Assembly: GCF_014650915.1 (NCBI RefSeq) | Contig: NZ_BMVW01000002.1 | Location: 463,677-527,676, forward strand | DNA length: 64,000 nucleotides | Reading direction: 5' to 3' | DNA from: Streptomyces poonensis | GTDB lineage: Bacteria; Actinomycetota; Actinomycetes; Streptomycetales; Streptomycetaceae | Shown here: positions 53,646 to 62,343 of the stretch, piece by piece | Position numbering within the stretch: the first letter of the stretch is position 1 | How the letters are laid out: each line of letters starts with the position of its first letter | Notes under the pieces: model-generated | What the model saw: the letters and a program-made list of their open reading frames with translations, nothing else | The model's database searches: none | Told to the model about the DNA's origin: nothing | Position numbers and translations under genes: made by a program

Positions 53646-55423
53646 TCCGCACCTGGCACGTCAGCACCGTCACCGACGCCGCGCGCGCCCGTATCGCCAC
53701 GGCGCGGCTGGCCACCGCGCACGGCGTGAGCGCCGTCGACCGCGCCCGTCTGGTCGGCGCGCTCACCGCGCAGCTGCGGCAGTGTCTCACCAAGGGAGGT
53801 GTGTGGCGGCTCAGCGTGGAGACGACCGCCGCGCCGTCCGGGGACGGCGGCCGGATCGACGTCGAGGTGGCGCCCGAGAAGCGCCCGGCGGGCGATCTGC
53901 GGCCGCCCTGGCGCACCACGGTCGTCTGTCCCGAGAACAGCGGCGCGGACGGCGACGGGCATGTGGCGGACGACCCGGCGTCGCTCGCGGAGGCGCTGTT
54001 CTGCGCCGACGAGGACGCGGCCGTGCTCCTGGAACGGCTCGACGAGCAGGAGCGCCTGGTCGCCTTCCACCGCGAGGAACTGCACCAGACCAACCAGGGC
54101 GTCCTGGCCCTGCACGCCGAGCTCGACGCGGCCGGACGCGCGCAGCGCGAACTGTTCGCGGCCGAGCAGCGGGCTCGCGAGGAGGCCGAGCACGCGCGCG
54201 GCCGGCTGACCTTCCTGGCCGACGCGAGCACCGCCCTGACGTCCTCCCTCAACCACGACGCGATCGTGCGGCTCCTGCCCGCCCTCCTGGTCCCCCGCTA
54301 CGCCCGCCCCGGCTCCGTCGACGTATGGCTGTTCGACGAGGAGGGCGACGACCGGCACGGCGGCGGGCCGCGTCCGGCCGCCGCCGTGCTCGCGGCGCGC
54401 CGCGGGCGCCCCCAGTACGCGGCCGACCACCCGGGCGGGCTGCCCGGCGTCGACGACCAGCCGCCGTCCGCGCTCGACCCCGCGCGGCCCCTGCTGTGCA
54501 TACCGCTGCTGACCCGGCGGGCGCCGCTGGGCGTGCTGACGCTGTCGCCGTCCGGGGAGCGCTGGGACCCCGACGACGCCATCATGCTGATCGAGCTCGC
54601 CCGGCGGGCCAGCATCGCGATCGAGAACGCGAAGCGCTTCGAGCACAACCGGGACATCGCCGAGACCCTGCAGCGCGCCCTGCTCACGGATCTGCCGACG
54701 ACACCGGGTCTGCGGCTCGCGGCCCGCTATCTGCCGGCCACCCGCGGCATGAACGTCGGCGGCGACTGGTACGACGCCTTCCGCCAGCCCGACGGCAGCC
54801 TGATCACCGTCATGGGCGACGTCACCGGGCACGGGCTGCACGCCGCGGTGATGATGAGCCAGCTGCGCACCGCGCTGCGCGCGTACGCGGTCGACGGGGG
54901 GACACCGGGCCGGCTGCTCACCCAGCTGCACACGTTCCTGCACCATCTCCAGCCCGATCTCTACGCGACGGCCGTCATCGCCCGCTTCCACCCCGAGGAG
55001 CCCACCCTCACCTGGGCGGCCGCGGGGCACCCGCCGCCCGTGCTGCGCACCCCCGACGGCCGGGTGCGGACGCTGGACGCCAAGCCCGGCGCCATGCTCG
55101 GCATCCCGCTGCGGCAGGAGATCGGGGACCACACCGTGCCGCTGCCGCCCGGCTCGACGCTGGCGCTCTACACGGACGGCCTGGTGGAGCGCCGCGCCCA
55201 GGGCATAGACCCCGGCATCCAGCGGCTCGCCTCGGCGCTGGCGGACTTCGGGCCCGCCGAGCTCGACACGGACCTGGAGGGTTCCGCCGACCGGCTCCTC
55301 CACCCGCTGCTGCACGACTCCGAGCACGACGACGACGTGTGCCTGCTGCTGTGCCACACCCACAGCGGAGCCGCGGGCGTACCGGGACAGCCGGGCCCGC
55401 TGTCCTCCGGCAGGGGCGTCTGA
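53642..55423 (+). CDS. RsbU-like GAF-SpoIIE phosphatase
   Basis: A 593-residue protein. An N-terminal ATPase-like remnant (about 1-105) leads into a coiled coil (EEAEHARGRLTFLADAS), a GAF domain (about 205-330) and a SpoIIE/PP2C phosphatase with NVGGDWYDAF and TVMGDVTGHGLHAAVMMSQL, all metal-binding Asp intact. It is the likely output phosphatase that RsbT activates. ATG overlaps the preceding stop (ATGA). The last residues form a Gly/Pro tail. Confidence 0.94.
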   Translation: MIRTWHVSTVTDAARARIATARLATAHGVSAVDRARLVGALTAQLRQCLTKGGVWRLSVETTAAPSGDGGRIDVEVAPEKRPAGDLRPPWRTTVVCPENSGADGDGHVADDPASLAEALFCADEDAAVLLERLDEQERLVAFHREELHQTNQGVLALHAELDAAGRAQRELFAAEQRAREEAEHARGRLTFLADASTALTSSLNHDAIVRLLPALLVPRYARPGSVDVWLFDEEGDDRHGGGPRPAAAVLAARRGRPQYAADHPGGLPGVDDQPPSALDPARPLLCIPLLTRRAPLGVLTLSPSGERWDPDDAIMLIELARRASIAIENAKRFEHNRDIAETLQRALLTDLPTTPGLRLAARYLPATRGMNVGGDWYDAFRQPDGSLITVMGDVTGHGLHAAVMMSQLRTALRAYAVDGGTPGRLLTQLHTFLHHLQPDLYATAVIARFHPEEPTLTWAAAGHPPPVLRTPDGRVRTLDAKPGAMLGIPLRQEIGDHTVPLPPGSTLALYTDGLVERRAQGIDPGIQRLASALADFGPAELDTDLEGSADRLLHPLLHDSEHDDDVCLLLCHTHSGAAGVPGQPGPLSSGRGV

Positions 55424-55522
55424 CCGCACCACCGGCATCCGGCCGCCGACAGTCACGCTCACCCGCCGCTCACCGCCGGGCGGCCGGTACGCGCGTTCGG
55501 TGGCGTCGGGCGTCGAGGGACC

Positions 55523-56011
55523 TCAGTCGTCGGGTCGGGTGCCGCGTCCGAGCTGTGCGTCCGCCAGGGTCTGGGCCTCGTGGAAGCCGCGCAGGATGTC
55601 CTCCAGTGCCCTGCGCTGTGCCGGGGACAGGGACTCCAGCGCGCCGGTGAGGTAGGCGGACAGGCGGTCGGTGACCTCGGACAGGAATCTGGCTCCGTGC
55701 GGGGTCACCACCAGCTGTACCTCGCGCCGGTCCACCGGCTGTACGGTCCGCCGCAGCAGCCCCGCCGCCTCCAGCCGGTCGCACATCCGGCTGGCGGTGG
55801 GCAGCCCGATCTCCAGGTGCTCGGCCAGCGCGGTGAGGTTGAGTTCGGGCCGTCGGCGCACGATCCGCAGGGCCCGTATCTGGCGGGCGGGCAGCCGCGG
55901 GCTGACGTCCTCCACGGCGGCGAACCAGAGTGCCACCAGACTCTCCACCGCATCGGTCACCTGCCGGGCGACCTCGCCCTGCCGGGCGCCGGCGTCCTGT
56001 TCGCAGCCCAC
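55523..56011 (-). CDS. MarR-family regulator
   Basis: A 162-residue MarR protein: PARQIRALRIVRRRPELNL, TASRMCDRLEAAGLLRRTV and wing PVDRREVQLVVTPHG. GTG 56011 follows GGAGGGTGACGGG. Convergent with the stressosome operon; it resembles in layout the MarR gene at 48852, at the other end of the cluster. Confidence 0.92.
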   Translation of the reverse strand: MGCEQDAGARQGEVARQVTDAVESLVALWFAAVEDVSPRLPARQIRALRIVRRRPELNLTALAEHLEIGLPTASRMCDRLEAAGLLRRTVQPVDRREVQLVVTPHGARFLSEVTDRLSAYLTGALESLSPAQRRALEDILRGFHEAQTLADAQLGRGTRPDD

Positions 56012-56284
56012 CCCGTCACCCTCCGCAGAACGGGGGCCGCCTCCTCGGGGTCCGTCCCGGTCCGGGACGGACCTGCTGCGACGTTCCTCTCGCCGCACCG
56101 GCGGGCGCCCACGTGCCACGGTGGGCGTGAGGGAGTTCCGGCAGGCCGACAGCTCCAGCGGTACTCACGAACGCGTCTCTTTCAGTCGGCTCGGGACAAA
56201 GACCTCGTCACTCGGTCATGCCCATGGCGTACCCGAAGCGCCCAGGAGTACACGGCCGCCTTCGCGTCTCCTCCGCCGAGCGGC

Positions 56285-56716
56285 TCACAGGTCGGTCGGG
56301 AGGCCGCTGGCCTCGGCGATGCCGCGCAGCTCCTCGTCCTGCCGGTACCGCTCGCGGATGCAGTCGGCGATGTCCTGGCAGCGTTCCGGGTCGGCGGCGG
56401 TGGCGGCGTCGGTGACGATACGGACCGGTCCGCAGTCCTCCACGTCGATCTGGATCAGCTGGTTGTCGAGACGGCCGGTGACGGCCGTGGCGACGACCAG
56501 GGCGGCCTCGTCGCGGATCTCGTCCGGGACGCTCTCCGCCTCGTCGTCGTTCAGCCCGAAGCCGACCGGGGCGGGGTCCTCCTCCTCGATCGCCCGCAGC
56601 ACCGGAGCGACGAGGCCGAGCAGCAGCTCGTACTCCTCGGGCGTCATGCTCACGCGCAGGAGGTCCAGGTGGACGTCCAGCGCACGGCTGTTCGGTGGCA
56701 GATTCGGCTCGTTCAT
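56285..56716 (-). CDS. acidic protein of unknown function
   Basis: A 143-residue acidic protein: VHLDLLRVSMTPEEYELLLG, a DPAPVGFGLNDDEAESVPDE loop and a strand-rich core around QLIQIDVEDCGPVRIV. No family recognised. The ribosome site before ATG 56716 is weak. It is followed at a distance by the MarR gene and preceded by the methyltransferase on the same strand. Confidence 0.75.
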   Translation of the reverse strand: MNEPNLPPNSRALDVHLDLLRVSMTPEEYELLLGLVAPVLRAIEEEDPAPVGFGLNDDEAESVPDEIRDEAALVVATAVTGRLDNQLIQIDVEDCGPVRIVTDAATAADPERCQDIADCIRERYRQDEELRGIAEASGLPTDL

Positions 56717-56773
56717 GTGACACCGGGTTCCCCGATATGCCGAGGGTTCCCACCCTTCCCGTCGGTCGCACGT

Positions 56774-57583
56774 CTACGGCTTGTACGCCACTCCCCCGTA
56801 CACGTCCGTGGGCTGCGGGGAGGTGCCCGGTTCCGGGCGCCACAGCGGGCAGGGGACGATGCCCGGCTCCAGCAGCTCCAGTCCCTCGTAGTAGGCCGCG
56901 AGCTGCGCGGGACTGCGCAGGACGTACGGAACGGCGCCCGTGTCGTCGTACCCCTGCTGGGCGCGTTTGAGCTCCTCGTCGGTGTCCGTGCTGTCGTAGT
57001 GCACGAGATAGCTGCCGGAGGGCAGCGCGCCCGTCAGGCGGCGGACGATCGCCTTGGCCTCCTCGTGGTCCTGGATGTGGCCGAGGATGCCCATGAGCAT
57101 CAGGGCCAGGGGCCGGCCGAGGTCGAGGACGCCGCTCGCGGCCTCGAGGATGGTGTCCGGCTCGCGCAGGTCGGCGTCGATGTAGTCGGTGACGCCCTCG
57201 GGAGTGCTGGTCAGCAGGGCCTGGGCGTGGCGCAGGACGAGGGGGTCGTTGTCCACGTAGACGACGCGCGACTCGGGGGCGGCCTTCTGGGCGACCTCGT
57301 GGGTGTTGTCGTACGTCGGCAGGCCGGTGCCGATGTCCAGGAACTGGCGGATGCCGCGGTCGCGGGCCACGAAGGTGACCGTACGGATCAGATAGGCGCG
57401 CGAGGCCTTCGCCATCGTCTCGATGTTCGGGGCGATCTCACGGTAGGCGTCGCCCGCGCGCCGGTCGACCTCGTAGTTGTCCTTCCCGCCCATCCAGTAG
57501 TTCCAGATGCGGGCCGAGTGCGGAACCGTGGTGTCGATCTTCGACAGGGCTTCCCGGTCGGGGGTGGACGGGCCGTCTGTCAT
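56774..57583 (-). CDS. SAM-dependent methyltransferase, PF04672 family (second)
   Basis: A 269-residue paralog of the gene at 6659: ARIWNYWMGGKDNYEVDR, FLDIGTGLPTYDNTHEVAQ, VVYVDNDPLVLRHAQALL and a Tyr-rich AAYYEGLELLEPGIVPCP. The conserved W-MGGKDNY motif replaces Y-LGGKDNY of the first copy. ATG 57583 follows GGGGAGTCCCC. It lies 150 bp downstream of the DUF397 gene on the same strand. Confidence 0.93.
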   Translation of the reverse strand: MTDGPSTPDREALSKIDTTVPHSARIWNYWMGGKDNYEVDRRAGDAYREIAPNIETMAKASRAYLIRTVTFVARDRGIRQFLDIGTGLPTYDNTHEVAQKAAPESRVVYVDNDPLVLRHAQALLTSTPEGVTDYIDADLREPDTILEAASGVLDLGRPLALMLMGILGHIQDHEEAKAIVRRLTGALPSGSYLVHYDSTDTDEELKRAQQGYDDTGAVPYVLRSPAQLAAYYEGLELLEPGIVPCPLWRPEPGTSPQPTDVYGGVAYKP

Positions 57584-57733
57584 GGGGACTCCCCTGCCTC
57601 GCATGGCCTGTTTCCCGTCAAGCTACCGCCGACTCCCGGTCCCGGGCCCGGAGTTGGGACGGCTGTGACGAACGCGCGGGAGGGGGCGGCGCGGTGCCTT
57701 CAGGAGACCGGCGCGCCCGAGGGAGCAGCGCCT

Positions 57734-57982
57734 TCAGTCGGTCAGGAAGTCGGCCCGGCCCGCCTTCACCCCCTCCAGGAACGCGATCATCTCCTCCCTC
57801 GAGTAGACGAGCGCGGGTCCGGCCGGGTCGGTGGAATGCCGGAGGGCGACACGGCCGTCCGGCAGCCGTTTGGCCTCGACGCAGGAGCCGCCGTTGGTGC
57901 CGCTCCAGGGCTTGTGCCAGCCCTCGGCGCCGAGGGCGGACGCGGCCGGGCCGGGATGGTGGCCGGGGTCGTTCGATGCCAT
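57734..57982 (-). CDS. DUF397 small protein (second)
   Basis: An 82-residue DUF397 protein: KPWSGTNGGSCVEAKRLPDG, VALRHSTDPAGPALVYSREE and FLEGVKAGRADFL. GAGGAGCTGTGACCC before the ATG overlaps the end of the XRE gene, three bases away, so the two are translationally close. Confidence 0.93.
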   Translation of the reverse strand: MASNDPGHHPGPAASALGAEGWHKPWSGTNGGSCVEAKRLPDGRVALRHSTDPAGPALVYSREEMIAFLEGVKAGRADFLTD

Positions 57983-57985
57983 GGG

Positions 57986-58861
57986 TCACAGCTCCTCACG
58001 CAGTGCGGCCAGGATGTCCCTGGTGCGGTCGACCGGCTCCGCCTGCACGGACATCCGGTCCAGTACTTCCAGGTAGGTCACGACGTCGGCGGGCCGCTCG
58101 AGGTACTGGGCGCCCGCGAGGCTCTCGGTGTAGACGACGTCGGGAAGTTCGGAGAAACCGAAGCGGAAGAAGTGGAAGGGACCGTACGCGCCCGGATGGG
58201 GCCCGGCGGCCAGGCGCATGATCTGGATGCGCACCCTGGGACTGCCGAGGGCCTCGGTCAGCCGGTCGATCTGGGCCCGCATCACGGCGGGGCCGCCGAC
58301 CGGCCGGCGCAGCACGGTCTCCTCCAGGATCGCCCAGAGGGTGGGTGCCTCCGGCTCGGCCAGCAGCTCTTGGCGCCGCAGCCGCAGGGAGACCCGGCGT
58401 GCGAGGTCCTCCTCGCTCGCGTTGGGGAAGCCGACGCGCAGCAGGGCGGCGGCGTAGTCGGGGGTCTGCAGCAGCCCGGGAACGTACTGGGGCTCGTACA
58501 GACGGATGACGGCGGCCTCGCTCTCCAGGCTGACGTAGACGCGGAACCAGTCCGGCAGGACGTCGCGGTACGTGTGCCACCAGCCGGGCCGGTTGGCCTC
58601 GCGGGCGAGGGCGAGGAAGTCCTCGAGCTCCGTGGCGGGCACCCCATAGGTGCGCAGCAGCTCCCGCACGTACGGGATACGCAGCCCGACCTCGGCCTTC
58701 TCCATGCGGCGCACCGTCAGGGCGGTGACCTCGACGGCCCGCGCGGCCTGTTCGTACGACACGCCGGCCCGTTCCCGCAGCTGCCGGAGCCGCCTGCCGA
58801 GGACCATGCGCAGGACCGTGGGGGCCGTCGGGGCGCTGCTTCCTGAGCGGGACTCACTCAC
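57986..58861 (-). CDS. XRE-family regulator with DUF5753 (second)
   Basis: A 291-residue XRE/DUF5753 regulator: HTH with VSYEQAARAVEVTALTVRRM (about 30-75), then the DUF5753 core with WFRVYVSLESEAAVIRLYEP and YVPGLLQTPDYAAALL. GTG 58861 follows GGGAGGCAGCAC. It heads the XRE-DUF397-methyltransferase unit. Candidate operator core TGCAATTG at 58942. Confidence 0.94.
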   Translation of the reverse strand: MSESRSGSSAPTAPTVLRMVLGRRLRQLRERAGVSYEQAARAVEVTALTVRRMEKAEVGLRIPYVRELLRTYGVPATELEDFLALAREANRPGWWHTYRDVLPDWFRVYVSLESEAAVIRLYEPQYVPGLLQTPDYAAALLRVGFPNASEEDLARRVSLRLRRQELLAEPEAPTLWAILEETVLRRPVGGPAVMRAQIDRLTEALGSPRVRIQIMRLAAGPHPGAYGPFHFFRFGFSELPDVVYTESLAGAQYLERPADVVTYLEVLDRMSVQAEPVDRTRDILAALREEL

Positions 58862-58941
58862 GTGCTGCCTCCCGGGCGGGAATCACAGCGTGCAGTGTGC
58901 CACGCGCTCTGTTGACGCCGACAGGTCCACGCGGTTCGTTC

Positions 58942-58949
58942 TGCAATTG
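58942..58949. promoter_or_regulatory. TGCAATTG motif shared with first XRE locus
   Basis: About 80 bp upstream of the XRE start, in an AT-richer patch. The same 8-mer is the centre of the palindrome at 8981. The flanks here are not symmetric. Confidence 0.35.
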
Positions 58950-59159
58950 TCGGAACGCCCGTCACCGGCCTGGTCCATCGGCCACCATGGGTACCGAAAG
59001 ACCCGCCGCGCACCGCCGGTGGTGTTGCCCCGGCTCCCGTGTCCGGTGCGGGTGTCGGCGCCCGGCTCGGGCGACATGACGCGAGATCTGGACGGCCGCC
59101 GTGACGAACGGACAACCGAGAGACCTGGCGCGCGGCGCCGGGGATTCCGGCGGGGCGGC

Positions 59160-59714
59160 ATGAGGGGGCCGTACCAGGGGGTCGTGCCGGACGAGACCCT
59201 CGCCGCCGAGCTGATCCGCAGGGTCGAGGAGGAGCGGCGGCTCGCCCGGGAGGCCCGCTCGGTGCCCGGCGCGATCGGCCGGTACCGCATCGGGCGGTGC
59301 CGCGACGACAACGCGCGCGCTCTCGAGGCGATGGTCGGCCGCCACGGCTGGCCCACCGCCGACCTGGTCGGCGAGCCGGCGTCGACGGCCGCGCTGATGA
59401 TCCTGCTGCACGCGCCCGACCTCGGGTTCCAGCTCACCTGCCGGGACCTCATCGCGGAGGCCGCGGCGGACGGCGGGTGCCCGGCGGTCCACCACGCGTA
59501 CATCGCCGACCACTGCGCGGTCGCGCTGGGCCAGCCGCAGTTCTACGGCACCCGCGTCGACCCCGCCACCCTCGCCCCGTACCCGCTCCGGCACCCCATG
59601 ACGGTCGACGAGCGCCGCCGCGACGTCGGGCTGGGCCCGCTGGGCGAGCAGCTGCGGGCGCTGCGCGGGGGCCTGGGGGGCGTGGGAGGCGCAGAAAGCT
59701 CCAACGGGCTCTAG
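59160..59714 (+). CDS. DUF6624 protein
   Basis: A 184-residue protein with the DUF6624 pattern: HGWPTADLVGEPASTAALMI, LHAPDLGFQLTCRDLI, AYIADHCAVALGQPQFYGTR and a C-terminal DERRRDVGLGPLGEQL. Function unknown. ATG 59160 has a GGCGGGG context; an in-frame ATG at 59077 is possible. The stretch 58862-59159 before it also serves the divergent XRE gene. Confidence 0.8.
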   Translation: MRGPYQGVVPDETLAAELIRRVEEERRLAREARSVPGAIGRYRIGRCRDDNARALEAMVGRHGWPTADLVGEPASTAALMILLHAPDLGFQLTCRDLIAEAAADGGCPAVHHAYIADHCAVALGQPQFYGTRVDPATLAPYPLRHPMTVDERRRDVGLGPLGEQLRALRGGLGGVGGAESSNGL

Positions 59715-59807
59715 CGGGCTCCAGACGGCTTCAGGGGACGCTCCGCGACAGGCCGCCGGCCCTCCCTTCACGGTGCGTACAGGCCCGCTGCGCGACGAGT
59801 GACGCAT

Positions 59808-59831
59808 GTTTCATGTGCCTGGTCCGGGTAC
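59808..59831 (+). promoter_or_regulatory. sigma-B-type promoter candidate (best match in window)
   Basis: GTTT-N14-GGGTAC, a full match to the GTTT/GGGTAC form of the sigma-B-class promoter, about 105 bp before the esterase ATG at 59937. Confidence 0.55.
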
Positions 59832-59936
59832 TGGTGAGGTCCGAGCAACACAGGGGATCGGCCGGCGCGCGGGATCGCTTCCCGCGGCCGGGTCCGGGGC
59901 CGGTCTGCTCCGTCCCACCGGAAGGGGGCCGGACAC

Positions 59937-60749
59937 ATGGTGTGCGAAGGACCGCGTCCGCCTGCCCCATGGCTGTCGATGCTGCGGGGTGCCGCCCTGG
60001 AGACGGGCTGGGCCACGGTACGGCTGGCCGGGCTGCCGCTCGATCTCGCCGTGCGCGGTGCGCGGCAGGTCACCGGATGGCTCCGCGGTGAACACGAGGA
60101 CGAGGACCCCCTGCCGGACTGTACCGACGTCTCGGGCCTGCCGGTGATGTTCGTGCACGGGCTGGCCGACCGCGCCTCGATCTTCTCCCGGCTGCGCGGC
60201 GGACTGCGGGACTGCGGCGCCGGGCCGCTCCTGACGGCCTCGTACAACGCCTACCACCCGGACATCCCCGCGGCCGCCCGTGAACTGGGCGAGCAGGTGG
60301 CCCAGGTACGGGCCCGGACCGGGGGGCGGCCCGTGTGCGTGGTGGGGCACAGCCTCGGCGGGCTCATCGCGCGCTACTACGTGCAGCGGCTCGGCGGTGA
60401 CGTCCATGTGCCGCTGGTGATCACGCTGGCCACACCGCACGGCGGTACCGCGATGGCCCAGTGGACCCCCGTGTACCCCCTGCTGCGGCAGCTGTGCCCG
60501 GGCAGTCCGCTGCTGGCCGAGCTCGACGAGCCGTGCGTCGGCTGCCGTACGCGGTTCGTGTGCTTCTACAGCGATCTCGACGAGGCCGTCGTCCCGGCGA
60601 ACAGGGCCCGCCTCGACCACCCGGACCTGCGGGCGCGCAATGTGCTCGTCCACGGGGTCGGGCATCTGATGCTGCCCCTGCACCAGCCGGTGATCGACGA
60701 GGTGCGCGCACTGCTGGCGGAGACGGCCGAGCTTCCGCTGGCGGGATGA
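59937..60749 (+). CDS. alpha/beta hydrolase esterase/lipase
   Basis: A 270-residue hydrolase: oxyanion segment PVMFVHGLADRAS, nucleophile VVGHSLGGLIARYY, LATPHGG after it, and the base in VHGVGHLML. This is the triacylglycerol lipase/EstA-like pattern. There is no clear signal peptide; a basic amphipathic N-terminal third may contact membrane. GGGGGCC precedes the ATG. The stop lies in a 26-bp duplication. Confidence 0.9.
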   Translation: MVCEGPRPPAPWLSMLRGAALETGWATVRLAGLPLDLAVRGARQVTGWLRGEHEDEDPLPDCTDVSGLPVMFVHGLADRASIFSRLRGGLRDCGAGPLLTASYNAYHPDIPAAARELGEQVAQVRARTGGRPVCVVGHSLGGLIARYYVQRLGGDVHVPLVITLATPHGGTAMAQWTPVYPLLRQLCPGSPLLAELDEPCVGCRTRFVCFYSDLDEAVVPANRARLDHPDLRARNVLVHGVGHLMLPLHQPVIDEVRALLAETAELPLAG

Positions 60750-60789
60750 CGGCCGTCTGTCGCCTGGCGGGATGACGGCCGTCTGTCGC
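60738..60789. repeat. 26-bp tandem duplication over a stop codon
   Basis: Two exact 26-bp copies beginning CTGGCGGGATGACGGCC at 60738 and 60764. The esterase stop is in the first copy, so the second is untranslated. Confidence 0.9.
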
Positions 60790-60848
60790 CGTGGCGGTGC
60801 CGGTGCCGGGTGGGGGCCGGGTCGGGTCGCTGGCGGATCACTGCCAGG

Positions 60849-61205
60849 TCAGTGCCGGGCCTGCCCCTGCCGCCGCAGTCGCCGCAGCACGACCACCAGG
60901 TCCACCGCGGTGACGACGGCCAGTACGGCGCACCCGACGGCGAGGCCGGTCAGGACCGCGGCGTCGGGCCGGTCGCCGGTCTCGTGGTGCGCCGCCCACA
61001 CCCCGAACAGCACGGCCGCGACGGTGAACACGGGCAGGAAGAACACGGCCAGGATCCGGCGCAGCCGCAGGGCGGTCCGGGCGGTGCGCGGTTCGGTGCC
61101 GCTCCCGCCCAGGTAGCGCCCCGAGGGCTCGGGGACCGGCGTCCGGCGCGGCAGGCCGCCGGCGTGCCGGCGGCGTCCTGCGGGCTGGGAAGGATGCGCG
61201 CTCAT
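60849..61205 (-). CDS. DUF6343 membrane protein
   Basis: A 118-residue protein with a basic Pro-rich N-terminus, TARTALRLRRILAVFFLPVF, a first helix FTVAAVLFGVWAAH and a second VLTGLAVGCAVLAVVTAVDL, ending in a basic tail. Matches the small DUF6343 family of Streptomyces; function unknown. AGGAGGTGGGCC precedes the ATG. Divergent from the stress-type SDR. Confidence 0.88.
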   Translation of the reverse strand: MSAHPSQPAGRRRHAGGLPRRTPVPEPSGRYLGGSGTEPRTARTALRLRRILAVFFLPVFTVAAVLFGVWAAHHETGDRPDAAVLTGLAVGCAVLAVVTAVDLVVVLRRLRRQGQARH

Positions 61206-61344
61206 GGCCCACCTCCTGGGGAATCGTCCGATCAGTGGTGCCGAGTACCTGATCCGCGCCTCCGCACTCCTGCGGGAGGCGCCCGGATCACGGAAGCCCC
61301 TGGTCGGGCGGGTCGGCGGGACGGGGGGTGCGGCGCCGCGCCGC

Positions 61345-61369
61345 GTGTGGCGGGACGTCTGCCGGGTAC
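61345..61369 (+). promoter_or_regulatory. sigma-B-type promoter candidate upstream of SDR
   Basis: GTGT-N15-GGGTAC, about 95 bp before the GTG at 61465. Confidence 0.45.
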
Positions 61370-61464
61370 TGGGGCCGGGCCGGCCCCGGACCCGATCCGC
61401 CCGATCCGTCCGGGCGTACGAGCCGGACCGTGCGTATCGCTGTCGCGTATCCAGGGAGTCACCC

Positions 61465-62343
61465 GTGAACGATCAGCAGAACCCCGCCGAGCAGCACCCG
61501 CAGCCCGACTTTCCCTCCCAGGAGCAGCCCCATCCCGGCTGGACCGGCCCCATGGACCCGCCCCCGGACCACGGGGAGGAGTCGTACCGGGGCAGTGGCC
61601 GGCTGGAGGGCCGCAAGGCCGTGATCACCGGCGGTGACTCGGGCATCGGGCGGGCGGTCGCCATCGCCTTCGCCCGGGAGGGCGCCGATGTGCTGTTCAC
61701 GCATCTCGACGCGGAGAAGGACGACGCCCAGGAGACCGTGCGCTGGGTCGAGGAGGCCGGACGGCGTGCCGTGCCCGTCTCGTGCGACATCCGTGAGGAG
61801 GGCAACTGCCGGTCCCTGGTCGACCGTGCCGTCGACGAGTTCGGCCGCATCGACGTCCTGGTGAACAACGCCGCGTACCAGATGTCGCAGCCGGAGGGCA
61901 TCGAGTCGATCTCCACCGAGCAGTTCGACCGGGTGATGCGCACGAACCTCTACGGGATGTTCTGGCTGTGCAAGTTCGCGCTGCCGCACATGCGTGAGGG
62001 CGGCAGCATCATCAACTCGACCTCGGTGCAGGCGTACAAGCCCAGTCCGCACCTGCTGGACTACGCGACGTCGAAGGGCGGCATCGCGACGTTCACGCAG
62101 GGGCTCGCCCAGATGGTCATCGGCCGGGGCATCCGCGTCAACGCGGTGGCGCCGGGGCCGGTGTGGACGCCGCTGATCCCGTCGACGATGCCGGACACGA
62201 CGGAGTTCGGCAAGCAGGCGCCCATCGGCCGGCCGGCCCAGCCCGCCGAGATGGCCCCCGCGTACGTCTTCCTCGCCTCGCAGGACGCGTCCTACATCAT
62301 CGGGGAGATCGTCAACGCGACGGGCGGGACGCCCCTTCCGTGA
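61465..62343 (+). CDS. SDR oxidoreductase, general-stress (YhdG/YdaD) type
   Basis: A 292-residue SDR with the long Pro/Gln-rich leader of the YdaD/YhxC group (PQPDFPSQEQPHPGWTG), then RKAVITGGDSGIGRAVA, LVNNAAYQ, the catalytic region NSTSVQAYKP and DYATSKGG, and a C-terminal GEIVNATGGTPLP. Bacillus relatives are SigB-controlled stress proteins of unknown substrate. GTG 61465 follows AGGGAGTC. Confidence 0.93.
   Translation: MNDQQNPAEQHPQPDFPSQEQPHPGWTGPMDPPPDHGEESYRGSGRLEGRKAVITGGDSGIGRAVAIAFAREGADVLFTHLDAEKDDAQETVRWVEEAGRRAVPVSCDIREEGNCRSLVDRAVDEFGRIDVLVNNAAYQMSQPEGIESISTEQFDRVMRTNLYGMFWLCKFALPHMREGGSIINSTSVQAYKPSPHLLDYATSKGGIATFTQGLAQMVIGRGIRVNAVAPGPVWTPLIPSTMPDTTEFGKQAPIGRPAQPAEMAPAYVFLASQDASYIIGEIVNATGGTPLP

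Noticed and set aside
55580..58846. 1088-codon plus-strand frame
   Set aside because: Antisense to MarR, methyltransferase, DUF397 and XRE genes; no motifs.
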